Shown piece after piece: positions 26,800 to 35,631 of a stretch of DNA of 64,000 nt. The first letter of the stretch is position 1, and every line of letters starts with the position of its first letter. The DNA lies in contig NZ_JAMQBK010000051.1 in the NCBI RefSeq assembly GCF_023701485.1, forward strand, positions 1 through 64,000, written 5' to 3'. This stretch comes from Aporhodopirellula aestuarii (lineage in GTDB: Bacteria; Planctomycetota; Planctomycetia; Pirellulales; Pirellulaceae). The notes below the pieces were generated by a model, which was not told the DNA's origin, made no database searches, and saw only the letters and a list, made by a program, of their open reading frames with translations. A program made the translations under genes and the position numbers.

Positions 26800-29448
26800 A
26801 TGCGACTGCGTCTCTTGATCGTCCTCCTTTTGATGCTGCCAAACTTCTTGGCGCAAAACCGACTGCGAGGCGACGATGTCGCTCGACTCACGACGGCGTA
26901 CGAAACGGCAATGCGTGCGTACAACGATGAGCGATTTCACGATGCCGCAACGCACTTTGAAATCGCGGTAAAACTCGCTCCCAGCGTGTACGGTCGCGGG
27001 CAAAAGGGGCCACTCCACAACAACACGGCACAACTGACCAAGCTGCTCGCTGACAGCTATCAAGAAACCTTTCGTTTGAACGAAGCCCAGCGTCTTTACG
27101 ACGTCGCCGCTCAAGCACTCAGCAATGAAAACGGTCCACACAGCCCCGCAGCTCTGCTATGCCAAGACAGCCTCGGATCTCTCTACCGACGGCTCACGCA
27201 GTGGGATAAAGCGGAAGCGGCGTACCTGCTGGCGTACAAACATCTCGACGATGAATCCGCCAAAGCGTTGACCGCGAAAAAGCTCGGCCGTCTCTATCTC
27301 GAACAAGACCGATTCGGAGAAGCGAGGCGTTTTCTCGATGAGTCGCTCGCGTTCTTCGCATCGCGATCCGATCGCAGGAGCCGCTTGGGTGCCGCGTCCT
27401 GCCAACATGAACTCGCGATGGCCGCCCTGCGACAAGGCGATCTCGAACGTGCGACGACGCTCATGCAACAGGCCTTTTCCAACCGCTCGGCCTTATTGCC
27501 CCAAGGCAGCCGCCTGATTTCACAATCGGAAGGCATGCTAGCCGTGGTTCTTGCTAGCCGGCAACGCGATGATCTCGCGCGCCCGCAACTCGCCCACTCG
27601 ATCGAACAAATGAAGCGATTCTGGTCGACGGATGAGAATCTCGAGGTCGCCATTCTCCAACACGAATTTGCGTTGCTGTTAGGCCGTGAAAAACAATTCG
27701 CCGAAGCGGCCGAATGGATGCAGCGGTCACGACAAACGTATCGAAAGTTCATCGTTGATACCCTGGCGTCGTTGCCACAAAGCGAGCAACTGCGCTTTTT
27801 GCAGCGAGAACAGACAGGACTCATGGACGCCCTTGCCATGGCCCTCGTTTGCCAAGGAAACCCAAAGATGCAAACTGCGGCATTGGAATGGGCCATCAAT
27901 TTCAAAGGACTCTCGCGAGAAACACTCGCACAGCAAGAATTGCTCGCCCGCGAAACGGCGACCGGCTCACCGCTCGCAGACAAAGTGTCGGAATTGCAAT
28001 CGCTACGTGCACGCCTCTCCGCACTCGCCGTCTCGGCCGAGTCTCCTGAACAAATCGAGCTGAGGAATAAGCTTGCCGCGCAAGAAGCCAAGCTTGTCAA
28101 CACGCTGGCCCAGTCGGGCGCGACCGCCGCGAGTCAACGTGGATGGACGACCGTGCAAGACGTCGCGAATCAATTACCAGTCGACGCGATGCTCATCGAA
28201 ATCGTTCGGCTTGATCGCGACACCCCTGCGATCACGTCCATGTTCCCTCCCGACCGGCAAACGACCAACGCGTGTTACGTCGCATGGACGCTTTCCTCGA
28301 GCGGGCAAACGAACTTCGTCAATCTTGGATCGGCGAAACGCATCGACGCAGCCATCGAGCAAGTTCGCCGACAACTCGATGGCGAGGCGGCAGTGCAGTC
28401 GCTGACGACCGACGCGAGTTCGGCTCACAAGAATTCAATCGAGTCGCTACGGCAATTATCGCAAAGGATCCTTTGGCCCCTGCTTCCACATTTGCAAGGT
28501 TCATCACGTTGGGTCGTCAGTCCAGATTCCAACCTTTGGCTCGTCCCCTGGTCGGCGTTGCTCATGCCGGACGAAACTTTTGCGATCGAAACTATCACGA
28601 TTAGCAACGTGGTCAGCGGCGCGGACCTGATTCCCAAGCCTGAAAAAACTCGGGCACTCGATTACGGATTCATTCTCGCGAACCCCAACTTCGATTTGTC
28701 TGCCGAGCAAGTGCAACTGGCGTCGGTAAAAACCGTCAGCTCCATCGAACTCGCGCAGTTGCAAACCCGCAGCGTTAAACTATCGACCGTTCCCATCCCA
28801 CGCACATGGAACCAATTGACCGGCACACAACGCGAAGCCGAGGCAATCGGGACGCCGCTGGGAAAACTCGCCGGCGGAAACGTCTACTTGCTCGAAGGAG
28901 ATCAAGCGCTCGAGGCGTACATCAAACGCTCGTTGCCGCGGCCCAAGGTTGCCGTCTTGGCAACGCACGGCTTCTTCCTGCCCGACGATTCGAGGTCAAC
29001 ACTCAACCCCCTGCTGCGATGCGGCCTTGTGCTTGCGGGAGCGAATTCGCGGGATCTATCAACCGCCCAAAACGGAGACGATGGGATTCTCACCGGAATG
29101 GAAGTTCTCAGAATGGACCTGCGAGGCACCGAAGTCGTCGCATTGAGTGCTTGCGACACCGGCATCGGCGATGTCACCAACGGCGAAGGGGTCGCTGGCT
29201 TGCGTCAGGCGTTTCACCTAGCAGGAGCACGGCGTGTGATCGCGACGCTTTGGAGCGCATCGGACTACTACACACCGGACTTGATGAAGACATTTTGGGA
29301 ATCAATCGATTCTCAAACATCCCCCGCCGCAGCCTTGCGAGTCGCCCAGCTCAAACTGATCGAACGGCTGAAGAAGGACGGCATGCCGCCCCATCCATGG
29401 TTTTGGGCACCGTATTCGCTAACCACCGTGGGCAACCCGGGCAACTAA
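26800..29448 (+). CDS. exported TPR-CHAT domain protein (caspase-like protease family)
   Basis: 882 residues from the ATG at 26800, chosen because it opens a signal peptide (MRLRLLIVLLLMLPNFLAQ). TPR-like helical repeats cover about residues 30-330 (YNDERFHDAATHFEIAVKL; LYLEQDRFGEARRFLDESL), and a helical linker runs to about 470. The C-terminal CHAT domain has the two expected catalytic residues: His723 in VLATHGFF and Cys785 in ALSACDTG. It ends with the family pattern AGARRVIATLWSASD...PWFWAPYSL. CHAT peptidases are clan CD cysteine proteases. An exported CHAT protein beside a small secreted protein suggests extracellular or periplasmic proteolysis, but the substrate is unknown. Confidence 0.9.
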   Translation: MRLRLLIVLLLMLPNFLAQNRLRGDDVARLTTAYETAMRAYNDERFHDAATHFEIAVKLAPSVYGRGQKGPLHNNTAQLTKLLADSYQETFRLNEAQRLYDVAAQALSNENGPHSPAALLCQDSLGSLYRRLTQWDKAEAAYLLAYKHLDDESAKALTAKKLGRLYLEQDRFGEARRFLDESLAFFASRSDRRSRLGAASCQHELAMAALRQGDLERATTLMQQAFSNRSALLPQGSRLISQSEGMLAVVLASRQRDDLARPQLAHSIEQMKRFWSTDENLEVAILQHEFALLLGREKQFAEAAEWMQRSRQTYRKFIVDTLASLPQSEQLRFLQREQTGLMDALAMALVCQGNPKMQTAALEWAINFKGLSRETLAQQELLARETATGSPLADKVSELQSLRARLSALAVSAESPEQIELRNKLAAQEAKLVNTLAQSGATAASQRGWTTVQDVANQLPVDAMLIEIVRLDRDTPAITSMFPPDRQTTNACYVAWTLSSSGQTNFVNLGSAKRIDAAIEQVRRQLDGEAAVQSLTTDASSAHKNSIESLRQLSQRILWPLLPHLQGSSRWVVSPDSNLWLVPWSALLMPDETFAIETITISNVVSGADLIPKPEKTRALDYGFILANPNFDLSAEQVQLASVKTVSSIELAQLQTRSVKLSTVPIPRTWNQLTGTQREAEAIGTPLGKLAGGNVYLLEGDQALEAYIKRSLPRPKVAVLATHGFFLPDDSRSTLNPLLRCGLVLAGANSRDLSTAQNGDDGILTGMEVLRMDLRGTEVVALSACDTGIGDVTNGEGVAGLRQAFHLAGARRVIATLWSASDYYTPDLMKTFWESIDSQTSPAAALRVAQLKLIERLKKDGMPPHPWFWAPYSLTTVGNPGN

Positions 29449-29457
29449 TAGGGAAGC

Positions 29458-29505
29458 GTCCCACGCGGATGCGGGACAACGACGGCGTTCGCTGCTGACG
29501 CAGCG
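29458..29505. terminator. two hairpins in the convergent gap after the CHAT gene
   Basis: 29458-29477 forms a 7-bp bulged stem (GTCC/GGAC and CGC/GCG), and 29490-29505 forms a perfect 6-bp stem CGCTGC-TGAC-GCAGCG. They lie between two converging genes (CHAT on plus, sulfatase on minus), where terminators are expected. No U tract follows either hairpin. Confidence 0.4.
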
Positions 29506-29550
29506 GATGGCGACATCGAACGGCCCCTGAGGACTTTCGCTACGCAAGCG

Positions 29551-30948
29551 TCACGGGTATTTGCGTTCTTGTTGCCGAGTCTGGACGTGCATTTGGTGCT
29601 TCAGCACTTGGTTTCGGCTCCACTTCTCACCTTCGGTCCATTTCGGCGGCGCCAATTCGCTTTCCCATTCTGCCAAGCGTCGCTTCATCAACGTGACCTT
29701 CTCCGGATGATCACTCGCGACGTCATTTCCCTCGCCCGGATCACTTGCCAAATTGAATAGCAGATCGGGGTTTCCTTCGACTCGAATTAATTTCCAGTCG
29801 CCCATACGAACCGCCGCCGCAACACCGCGCCGCCAGAACAACGCGTCGTGAGGCGGACCGGATGTGGGATCGGCGATGAAGGGCAACAGGTTCACGCCGT
29901 CGAGCGGCAAGCCTTGATAGGTCGCCTCTGCAGCAGCGAGCGTTGTCGGCAGAATATCGAGGGTGCTGACCGGTGCATCGAACGAGAATCCGCCGGGAAG
30001 ATGACCGGGCCATGTCATGCAGAACGGAATCCGAATCCCGCCTTCCCATTTCGATCCTTTCATTCCGCGATACGGACCGTTGTCGGATCCGTTACTGGTG
30101 GCACCGCCGTTATCGTTGGCAAACACGATCAACGTATCCTGATCGAGCTCGCGATCGACGAGCGACTGACGAACCCTACCGATTCCTTCATCGAGGGCCT
30201 TCATCATGGCCGCATAGGTGCGACGCTTGCTATCGGAGATCGAATCATAAAACTCCTTGTCGGCCTCTTTGCCGTGCAGCGGTCCGTGCGGGGCGTTGTA
30301 AGCGAGATAAATGAAAAAGGGATCGTCCTGATGCCGCCCGATGAATTCGACGGCCGCATCGGTTAAATCGTCGGTGAGGTACGTGACCTGTTCTTCCGGC
30401 AACAATTCGGTGGCGCTGATCTGAATCCGATTGCTGCGATTGGCATTGCCGGGATAGGGCCAATAACTGCGATGCCCTGCTTCGATCGCAAACACCTCAT
30501 CAAATCCTCTCCACGAAGGATCGTATTTGCTGCCTCCGCCCATGTGCCACTTCCCAACACATTGGGTGACGTAGCCGGCATCTTGGAACGCGTTACCGAT
30601 CGTCCGCTCGTCGACGCTCAATCCCATATCGTCCGCAGTGTATCCTTCGGTCGGGATCGCAAAGTTGTTGAACTCATGACCAAAACGCTGTTGATAACGT
30701 CCCGTCAAAAGACCGGCTCGCGATGGGCAACAAACCGATGCGGTCACGTAGGCATTTGTAAAGTTAACACCATCGGCGACCAATTGATCGATATGCGGAG
30801 TGAGTATCTGGCTGCCGCCTGTGACCCCCAAATCCGCGTAACCCATGTCGTCGGTCAGGATCACGATCACGTTAGGACGTTTCGCGTGAGCTTCGTTGAA
30901 TGCCAATACACCAATTAGCAATGCAGCGACCACATGGTATCGATTCAT
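29551..30948 (-). CDS. sulfatase (arylsulfatase family)
   Basis: Exported sulfatase of 465 residues from the ATG at 30948, where a signal peptide begins (MNRYHVVAALLIGVLAFNEAHA). The longer frame to 31065 is leader-less and lies inside the upstream gene. Catalytic features: metal-binding LTDDMGYADLG, formylglycine motif CCPSR with Cys73, then GKWHMGG and FANDNGGAT. The start overlaps the upstream sulfatase stop by ATGA. Natural substrates are unknown; sulfated polysaccharides are the usual guess in marine planctomycetes. Confidence 0.95.
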   Translation of the reverse strand: MNRYHVVAALLIGVLAFNEAHAKRPNVIVILTDDMGYADLGVTGGSQILTPHIDQLVADGVNFTNAYVTASVCCPSRAGLLTGRYQQRFGHEFNNFAIPTEGYTADDMGLSVDERTIGNAFQDAGYVTQCVGKWHMGGGSKYDPSWRGFDEVFAIEAGHRSYWPYPGNANRSNRIQISATELLPEEQVTYLTDDLTDAAVEFIGRHQDDPFFIYLAYNAPHGPLHGKEADKEFYDSISDSKRRTYAAMMKALDEGIGRVRQSLVDRELDQDTLIVFANDNGGATSNGSDNGPYRGMKGSKWEGGIRIPFCMTWPGHLPGGFSFDAPVSTLDILPTTLAAAEATYQGLPLDGVNLLPFIADPTSGPPHDALFWRRGVAAAVRMGDWKLIRVEGNPDLLFNLASDPGEGNDVASDHPEKVTLMKRRLAEWESELAPPKWTEGEKWSRNQVLKHQMHVQTRQQERKYP

Positions 30949-32405
30949 AAAGCAGACTTCTTTGTTTGGTTCTTTTTCAATTTCTTGTTCTTGGCACTTT
31001 CCGCGGACGAATTGTATTGCGGATTCAATTCTGTCGGCACGGGAGCTCCCGTCTTGGTGCGCCACTGGGTCAACATAGCGTGCAATCGGGACGCCTTTTC
31101 GGGCATGGTCGCCGCGAGATTCTGCCGCTCACCCGTATCGACATCGAGGTCGTAGAGTTCGAGCCGGCCGTCTTCGAAGTATTCGTGAAGCTTCCATTTC
31201 CCCAATCGGATCGCAGACCCGGGACGGGTGCGAAAAAGCGGATCGTGAGAGTCATCTTTCGCACCCGCATACGCTTGCAAATAAATGGGGAAGTGCCAAT
31301 ACAGGGCGCGTTCGCCTAAGTCACCCGATTGCGTCAACAGAGGCATCAAACTCACCCCGTCGAGCTGCTTGCCTTCGGGGACATCGACTCCGGCAGCCTC
31401 TAAAAACGTTGGGAAGAAATCGATCCCGATGACGGGCACATCGGTCGTACTACCGGCGGGAACTTTCGCTGGCCAGCGAACCACCAGTGGCTCGCGAATA
31501 CCGCCCTCAAAGTACGATCCTTTGCCCGAACGAAACGGGGCCTGATCCGAAATATTGCGAATGCCTCCATTGTCGGAGCAGAACAACACCAGTGTGTTTT
31601 TGGTCAGGCCGAGGGCATCCAGTTCGTCGAGAATTTTGCCGATACCCTCATCCATTTTCTCGATCATGGACGCGTACACGGCATGGACGTTTTCTTTGCC
31701 TTGGTATTTTTCAACCAAGCCGGGAACCGCTTCGAGACGGGTGTGCACCGAATAGTATGCCATGTGCATGAAGAACGGCTTTGCTTGATTCGCCCGCATG
31801 AACCGGATCGCTTGATCGGCATAGATATCAACACGATGTGTCTTGGCCGGATACTGATCGCTGAACGCTTTCATCGGCCCACCCTGGAACGGCGAAAAAT
31901 AGCCTCCACCCGATGGGCTTCCCGACGTGTCACCGCCGATATTGACATCAAAGCCTTGCTGGGTCGGATCCGGCCCCAAGTGCCATTTACCAAGGTGGAT
32001 CGTTTGATAGCCGGCGTCTTGCAAGACGGCCGCGATCGTGAGGTTATCAAGAGCAAGATGTTTGGTGTTGTTGGTCGGAACGAGCTTCCGATCACGCGTT
32101 TTCCCACGTTCAGACGTATCGACGGTGTAAACCCCGTGGCGAGGCCCGTACTGCCCACTCATCACACACGCCCGGCTCGGCGCGCAGTTCGCCGCGGGTG
32201 CGTAAGCGTTGGTAAACAGCATGCCATCGGCACGCAGTTGATCGATATTCGGCGTGTGATAGCGATCACTGTTGAACCCAACGTCCATCACGCCCAGATC
32301 ATCGGCGTTGATGTAAATGATATTGGGCTTGGGTGGTTCGGCGCAGACACCGGTTGCACACAGGCACGCGAACATCGTCGCGATTGCGATGGGGATGATT
32401 TTCAT
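30945..32405 (-). CDS. sulfatase (arylsulfatase A-like)
   Basis: 486 residues with signal peptide MKIIPIAIATMFACLCATGVCA. The metal-binding segment is INADDLGVMDVGF, the formylglycine site is CAPSR with Cys74, and GKWHLG and CSDNGGIRN follow. The C-terminal ~20 residues are Lys-rich (KNKKLKKNQTKK), which is unusual for a soluble secreted enzyme and may bind acidic polymer. Middle gene of a three-sulfatase minus-strand run; it overlaps the downstream sulfatase start by ATGA and lies 159 bases after the upstream one. Confidence 0.95.
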   Translation of the reverse strand: MKIIPIAIATMFACLCATGVCAEPPKPNIIYINADDLGVMDVGFNSDRYHTPNIDQLRADGMLFTNAYAPAANCAPSRACVMSGQYGPRHGVYTVDTSERGKTRDRKLVPTNNTKHLALDNLTIAAVLQDAGYQTIHLGKWHLGPDPTQQGFDVNIGGDTSGSPSGGGYFSPFQGGPMKAFSDQYPAKTHRVDIYADQAIRFMRANQAKPFFMHMAYYSVHTRLEAVPGLVEKYQGKENVHAVYASMIEKMDEGIGKILDELDALGLTKNTLVLFCSDNGGIRNISDQAPFRSGKGSYFEGGIREPLVVRWPAKVPAGSTTDVPVIGIDFFPTFLEAAGVDVPEGKQLDGVSLMPLLTQSGDLGERALYWHFPIYLQAYAGAKDDSHDPLFRTRPGSAIRLGKWKLHEYFEDGRLELYDLDVDTGERQNLAATMPEKASRLHAMLTQWRTKTGAPVPTELNPQYNSSAESAKNKKLKKNQTKKSAL

Positions 32406-32470
32406 GTCGTTTGGTACCTAGCTAATTCTCAGCATTAAAACGTTAAACGAGACCAGCCCGCCGGCACCAC

Positions 32471-32491
32471 GCCGCTAGGCTTTTCAGCGGC
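32471..32491 (-). terminator. hairpin between two sulfatase genes
   Basis: GCCGCT at 32471-32476 pairs with AGCGGC at 32486-32491 around a nine-base loop, in the 159-base gap after the stop of the sulfatase at 32565-33989. It has no U tract. It may partially separate this gene from the two downstream sulfatases. Confidence 0.3.
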
Positions 32492-32564
32492 AGCAAGCCG
32501 AACCGCCGGTTGGAGTAACACCGGGGTTTGAACTTGACAAACCACGAGCAATCGCTGTGACGGG

Positions 32565-33989
32565 TTATTTCTTTTTGGGTTTGCCGAATTGGAAGTGATC
32601 ACTCGGCGTGTGCACATCCGCGAACAGCTTTCGGGCTTCCGCAACCTTCTCGGGATAGTTCCGAGCAAGATCGTGTTTTTGCTCGAGATCCTCTTTGAGA
32701 TTGTACAACTCGATGCGGTCGACGTTCGGGTCGGAGGAAGTCGTCTTGTCCTGCAGTGCTACCCAGTCGCCCATCCGCAATCCTCGTTTGTCAGGATGAT
32801 GCAGCTCGAAATAGACGAGATCATGCTTTGGCTGGGCCTCAACGTTACCTTTCAGCAACGGCACGTAACTGATCCCATCGATGCCCGAAGGCGGATCGAC
32901 GTTTGCCAGTTCACACGCCGTCGGCATGAGATCCCAATGGGCGGCGATATGATCGCTCGTCCGCCCGGGCTCAATCACCGATGGCCACGCGGCGATGAAG
33001 GGAACTCGAACGCCGCCTTCGTACATGTCGCGTTTAATCCCTCGCAGCGGACCGTTGTCGTCAAAGAACTCGATCTTCGCTCCGCCGCTGTTGTGCGGTC
33101 CGTTGTCGCTTGTGAAGATCACCAAAGTGTTCTCTTCGAGCCCCAACTCTTTAAGCAACTCTCGTATTCCGCCGATATCACGGTCCATCAACGTGATCAT
33201 CCCGGCGTGTTTCTTTTGAGCTTCCGGCCAATCCTTCTTTTCGTACAGCCGGTAGGCCACGTCTTCGGATGGGATTTGCAATGCCGAATGCGGGATCGTG
33301 TAAGCCAGATAGAGAAAGAACGGATTGGCCTGATTTTCGGTGATAAATGAACGCGCTTCACGGGTCATAAAATAATGGCTGTAACCTTCTGGCGTGTTCG
33401 CTTTGCCGAGTTCTACCTTCTCGCGATTGCGCCACACCCAGCCGGGATAATAATTATGTGCGTGCCGCTGGCAGTTGTATCCGGCAAAGAAGTCGAACCC
33501 TTGATTGAGCGGATCGCCCTCACTCTCGGGATAACCGAGGCCCCATTTCCCAACCACGCCGGTTGTATACCCGGCTTCCTTCAGCCGTTCGGCAACGGTG
33601 ATTGTCTCCGACGGAATCGGGAGCTGGCCGGATTCGTTGGTCGGTGTTTTCTTGATTTCATGATTGCCGCGGATAAAGCAGTGCCCGACATGTAACCCCG
33701 TCATCAACGCGCAGCGTGATGGCGCACACACGGCGGTCCCTGCGTAGTAATCCGTCATGCGAAGACCGTCGCTGGCCATCTGATCCAAATTCGGCGTCTG
33801 GATCATTTCTTGGCCATAGCAACCGAGTTGGCCGTACCCGAGATCATCAGCCATGATGAAAATGATGTTCGGCTTTTTGCCAACATCCGCGGCAGCAACG
33901 GGACCGCATGGCCCCCACACCCCCACTAAAACCGCGATCCACAGAAAAAACGAAGTGCGTAACATGTGATTCGTAATCATTTCCGTCAT
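32565..33989 (-). CDS. sulfatase (arylsulfatase A-like)
   Basis: 474 residues with a hydrophobic leader (FFLWIAVLVGVWGPCGPVAAA). Metal-binding IMADDLGYGQLGCYG, formylglycine motif CAPSR with Cys88, then GKWGLGYPESEGDP and FTSDNGPHNSGGA, a pattern common in arylsulfatase A/N-acetylgalactosamine-6-sulfatase-like bacterial enzymes. In-frame ATGs at codons 4 and 9 are alternative starts. First gene of the 33989-29551 sulfatase run; the 407 bases upstream contain a truncated palindromic repeat and a hairpin. Confidence 0.95.
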   Translation of the reverse strand: MTEMITNHMLRTSFFLWIAVLVGVWGPCGPVAAADVGKKPNIIFIMADDLGYGQLGCYGQEMIQTPNLDQMASDGLRMTDYYAGTAVCAPSRCALMTGLHVGHCFIRGNHEIKKTPTNESGQLPIPSETITVAERLKEAGYTTGVVGKWGLGYPESEGDPLNQGFDFFAGYNCQRHAHNYYPGWVWRNREKVELGKANTPEGYSHYFMTREARSFITENQANPFFLYLAYTIPHSALQIPSEDVAYRLYEKKDWPEAQKKHAGMITLMDRDIGGIRELLKELGLEENTLVIFTSDNGPHNSGGAKIEFFDDNGPLRGIKRDMYEGGVRVPFIAAWPSVIEPGRTSDHIAAHWDLMPTACELANVDPPSGIDGISYVPLLKGNVEAQPKHDLVYFELHHPDKRGLRMGDWVALQDKTTSSDPNVDRIELYNLKEDLEQKHDLARNYPEKVAEARKLFADVHTPSDHFQFGKPKKK

Positions 33990-34214
33990 CCGCCTTTGGA
34001 TTCATGTGGTTCAAACAGGTCTCACATCCTCATTAACGCCAGCAAGAATAGCTTAATCGGGCGACGAGAGACAACTTGCGGCAAACACGAGTAAATCGTG
34101 GGGCTCGATTCAGCTCGACCGCAAAGTTGATGGTAGCCGGAAATCGCCGATGGTTTGACGCGTTCCACGATCTGAAGTGGGCAAGTGCGTTATTGGCATT
34201 GTTAGTGGGGAGAG

Positions 34215-34281
34215 ACCGGACGGCTTGCGCCGTTCCGCTACGAATAGCGCTGAAACAATCTCTGTCCCGAGAGACCGAGCT
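34215..34281. repeat. palindromic MITE-like element, truncated copy C (right arm)
   Basis: From ACCGGACGG at 34215 to GTCCC at 34268 it matches the right half of the 123-base element, and it shares a further ~13 bases (CGAGAGACCGA...CTA) with the flank of the copy at 42773-42895. No left arm is found upstream. It carries substitutions relative to the two full copies, consistent with an older, decaying copy. Confidence 0.7.
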
Positions 34282-34315
34282 AGGTAAACGGCGTTGCGTG
34301 AACAGCGTGCTGCCT

Positions 34316-34343
34316 CCGCCAGACGTGGACCACGTTCTGGCGG
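34316..34343 (-). terminator. hairpin downstream of the PhyH-type gene
   Basis: CCGCCAG and CTGGCGG pair over seven bases, with an inner CGTG/CACG stem and a small internal bulge. It starts 54 bases after the stop of the PhyH-type gene at 34397-35389 in the direction of transcription. It lacks a U tract. Confidence 0.45.
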
Positions 34344-34396
34344 ATGGATTGACGTATCGGAGGCCTACGTCATTTTCAAAAATCAGCAGCAGTGCG

Positions 34397-35389
34397 TTAG
34401 CGTGCAGCCGCCTTGTCGGATGACAAACGGCAGCGAATTTTTTCTTTGACCAATCGAGAAAGGAAACCAATCTTGCCTGTGTTCTGCGGCTCTTCACCTT
34501 TAAGCCGCCGCGCCCGAATTTGCTTGAGCTCCTCGTCAATGACCCTGGCGCGAACAGGCTCGCCGTTGGCTTCATCAAAGCAGTGAAAGACCGGCTCAAA
34601 AAGATATCGTGCGTTGAGCATCATCAACATTTTGGCGAGTCCACCCTGTGCGACCGTCGATCGTGGGACGATGGTCTCGCTGTTGATATAACGAATCGAA
34701 GCGGCAACCCGACGCGTCGACGAGTCTTGCGTCCGGTGAATAATGTCTCCGCGGAGCAACAACAAATCCCCAGGGCGGAGTTGCGGCGTCTCTTCGATTT
34801 CGGCGAGATCGAAATCGAGCGTTCCTACCTTGCCGCCTTGGTCATCATCTTTGACGATCCAGCGTTTGCCCGAACGCAACACACGGGTCGCTCCTCGGCC
34901 CAATAACCGGTCGTGAATTTCAGGAGCCCGCTCTTTCAATCGATCCAGCGGAACAACAGTGAGGTTGGACTTTTCAAGGACCGGTTTGACGACCGGCATG
35001 TAGAAATTCAGATAGTTTTTGACGTCATGCCACATCCAATAGTTCTCGTGGTCCTGGTGCCACGGGAACGCCTGCTGGGCCCCCTTGCCGGAGCTACTCA
35101 AGGTCACTTTTTCGGACACGGTCGAAAAATAAACGCCGTCGTTGAGGCAATCGACTCGGACGCTCGAACACGCTGCAACCTGTTCGTTGACGTGCCGAAA
35201 CTTTTCCTCGAGACGGTCCATGGCCGCCGGTGAGATCCTGCGAACGCTGTAATTCGAATTGACTTCGAGTGCCGCGGCTTCAAAGTCCTGGTGGAGCATT
35301 TCAATCTCCTCTTGATCCAAAAAGGATCGGATCAGGAGAAATCCGCGTGAATCCATGTCGGCAAAGGAAACCGGATCTGCTTCACTCAT
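34397..35389 (-). CDS. phytanoyl-CoA dioxygenase (PhyH) family Fe(II)/2-oxoglutarate oxygenase
   Basis: About 330 residues from the ATG at 35389 (MSEADPVSF). The iron-binding facial triad is readable: H-x-D at His111/Asp113 (FPWHQDHENYW) and a distal His218 (DIIHRTQD) followed by Arg226/Arg227 as the likely 2-oxoglutarate anchor. The double-stranded beta-helix core spans about 15-235. A C-terminal ~90-residue extension is rich in basic residues. An upstream frame to 35512 exists but does not resemble the family. PhyH-type enzymes hydroxylate diverse small molecules; the substrate is unknown and no biosynthetic partner is adjacent. Confidence 0.88.
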   Translation of the reverse strand: MSEADPVSFADMDSRGFLLIRSFLDQEEIEMLHQDFEAAALEVNSNYSVRRISPAAMDRLEEKFRHVNEQVAACSSVRVDCLNDGVYFSTVSEKVTLSSSGKGAQQAFPWHQDHENYWMWHDVKNYLNFYMPVVKPVLEKSNLTVVPLDRLKERAPEIHDRLLGRGATRVLRSGKRWIVKDDDQGGKVGTLDFDLAEIEETPQLRPGDLLLLRGDIIHRTQDSSTRRVAASIRYINSETIVPRSTVAQGGLAKMLMMLNARYLFEPVFHCFDEANGEPVRARVIDEELKQIRARRLKGEEPQNTGKIGFLSRLVKEKIRCRLSSDKAAAR

Positions 35390-35574
35390 CAATACACTTC
35401 GTTTCAACAAGGGGTTGCGTACACTACAGCCCCCAAGATTAATATCAAAAATCTCGCTGTCACCTGGTAATTGTGGCAAATCGATCGGCGCAGCCGGATG
35501 CTCGCTCGGCAAACGCCCGAAATCCTACAATCGGCCAAAAAAAGACACTCAGACGGCCCGCGCCGCTGCGCCGA

Positions 35575-35594
35575 CCGCAGAACCGAGCCTGCGG
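35575..35594 (-). terminator. hairpin downstream of citrate synthase
   Basis: CCGCAG at 35575-35580 pairs with CTGCGG at 35589-35594 with an eight-base loop, about 38 bases after the citrate synthase stop. A run of seven A on the plus strand (T on the transcript side) lies about 30 bases further on. Weak candidate. Confidence 0.3.
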
Positions 35595-35631
35595 GGCGGT
35601 GACGGAATCCAGACCGGAGCTTCGCGAATCC

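Larger units (their letters stand above)
33990..34396. other. intergenic region with truncated palindromic element and hairpin
   Basis: 407 bases between the PhyH-type gene stop and the sulfatase start, both minus strand. It contains the half copy of the palindromic repeat (34215-34281) and a hairpin at 34316-34343, listed separately. The rest shows no gene. A sulfatase promoter should lie in the low-coordinate part. Confidence 0.5.

Noticed and set aside
27294-28103. 269-codon minus-strand open frame inside the CHAT gene
   Set aside because: Ser/Arg/Cys-rich translation typical of an antisense frame; the plus-strand CHAT protein has intact motifs throughout.
34033-34599. 188-codon minus-strand frame overlapping the end of the PhyH-type gene
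   Set aside because: Runs through the truncated palindromic repeat and in a different frame from the real gene.
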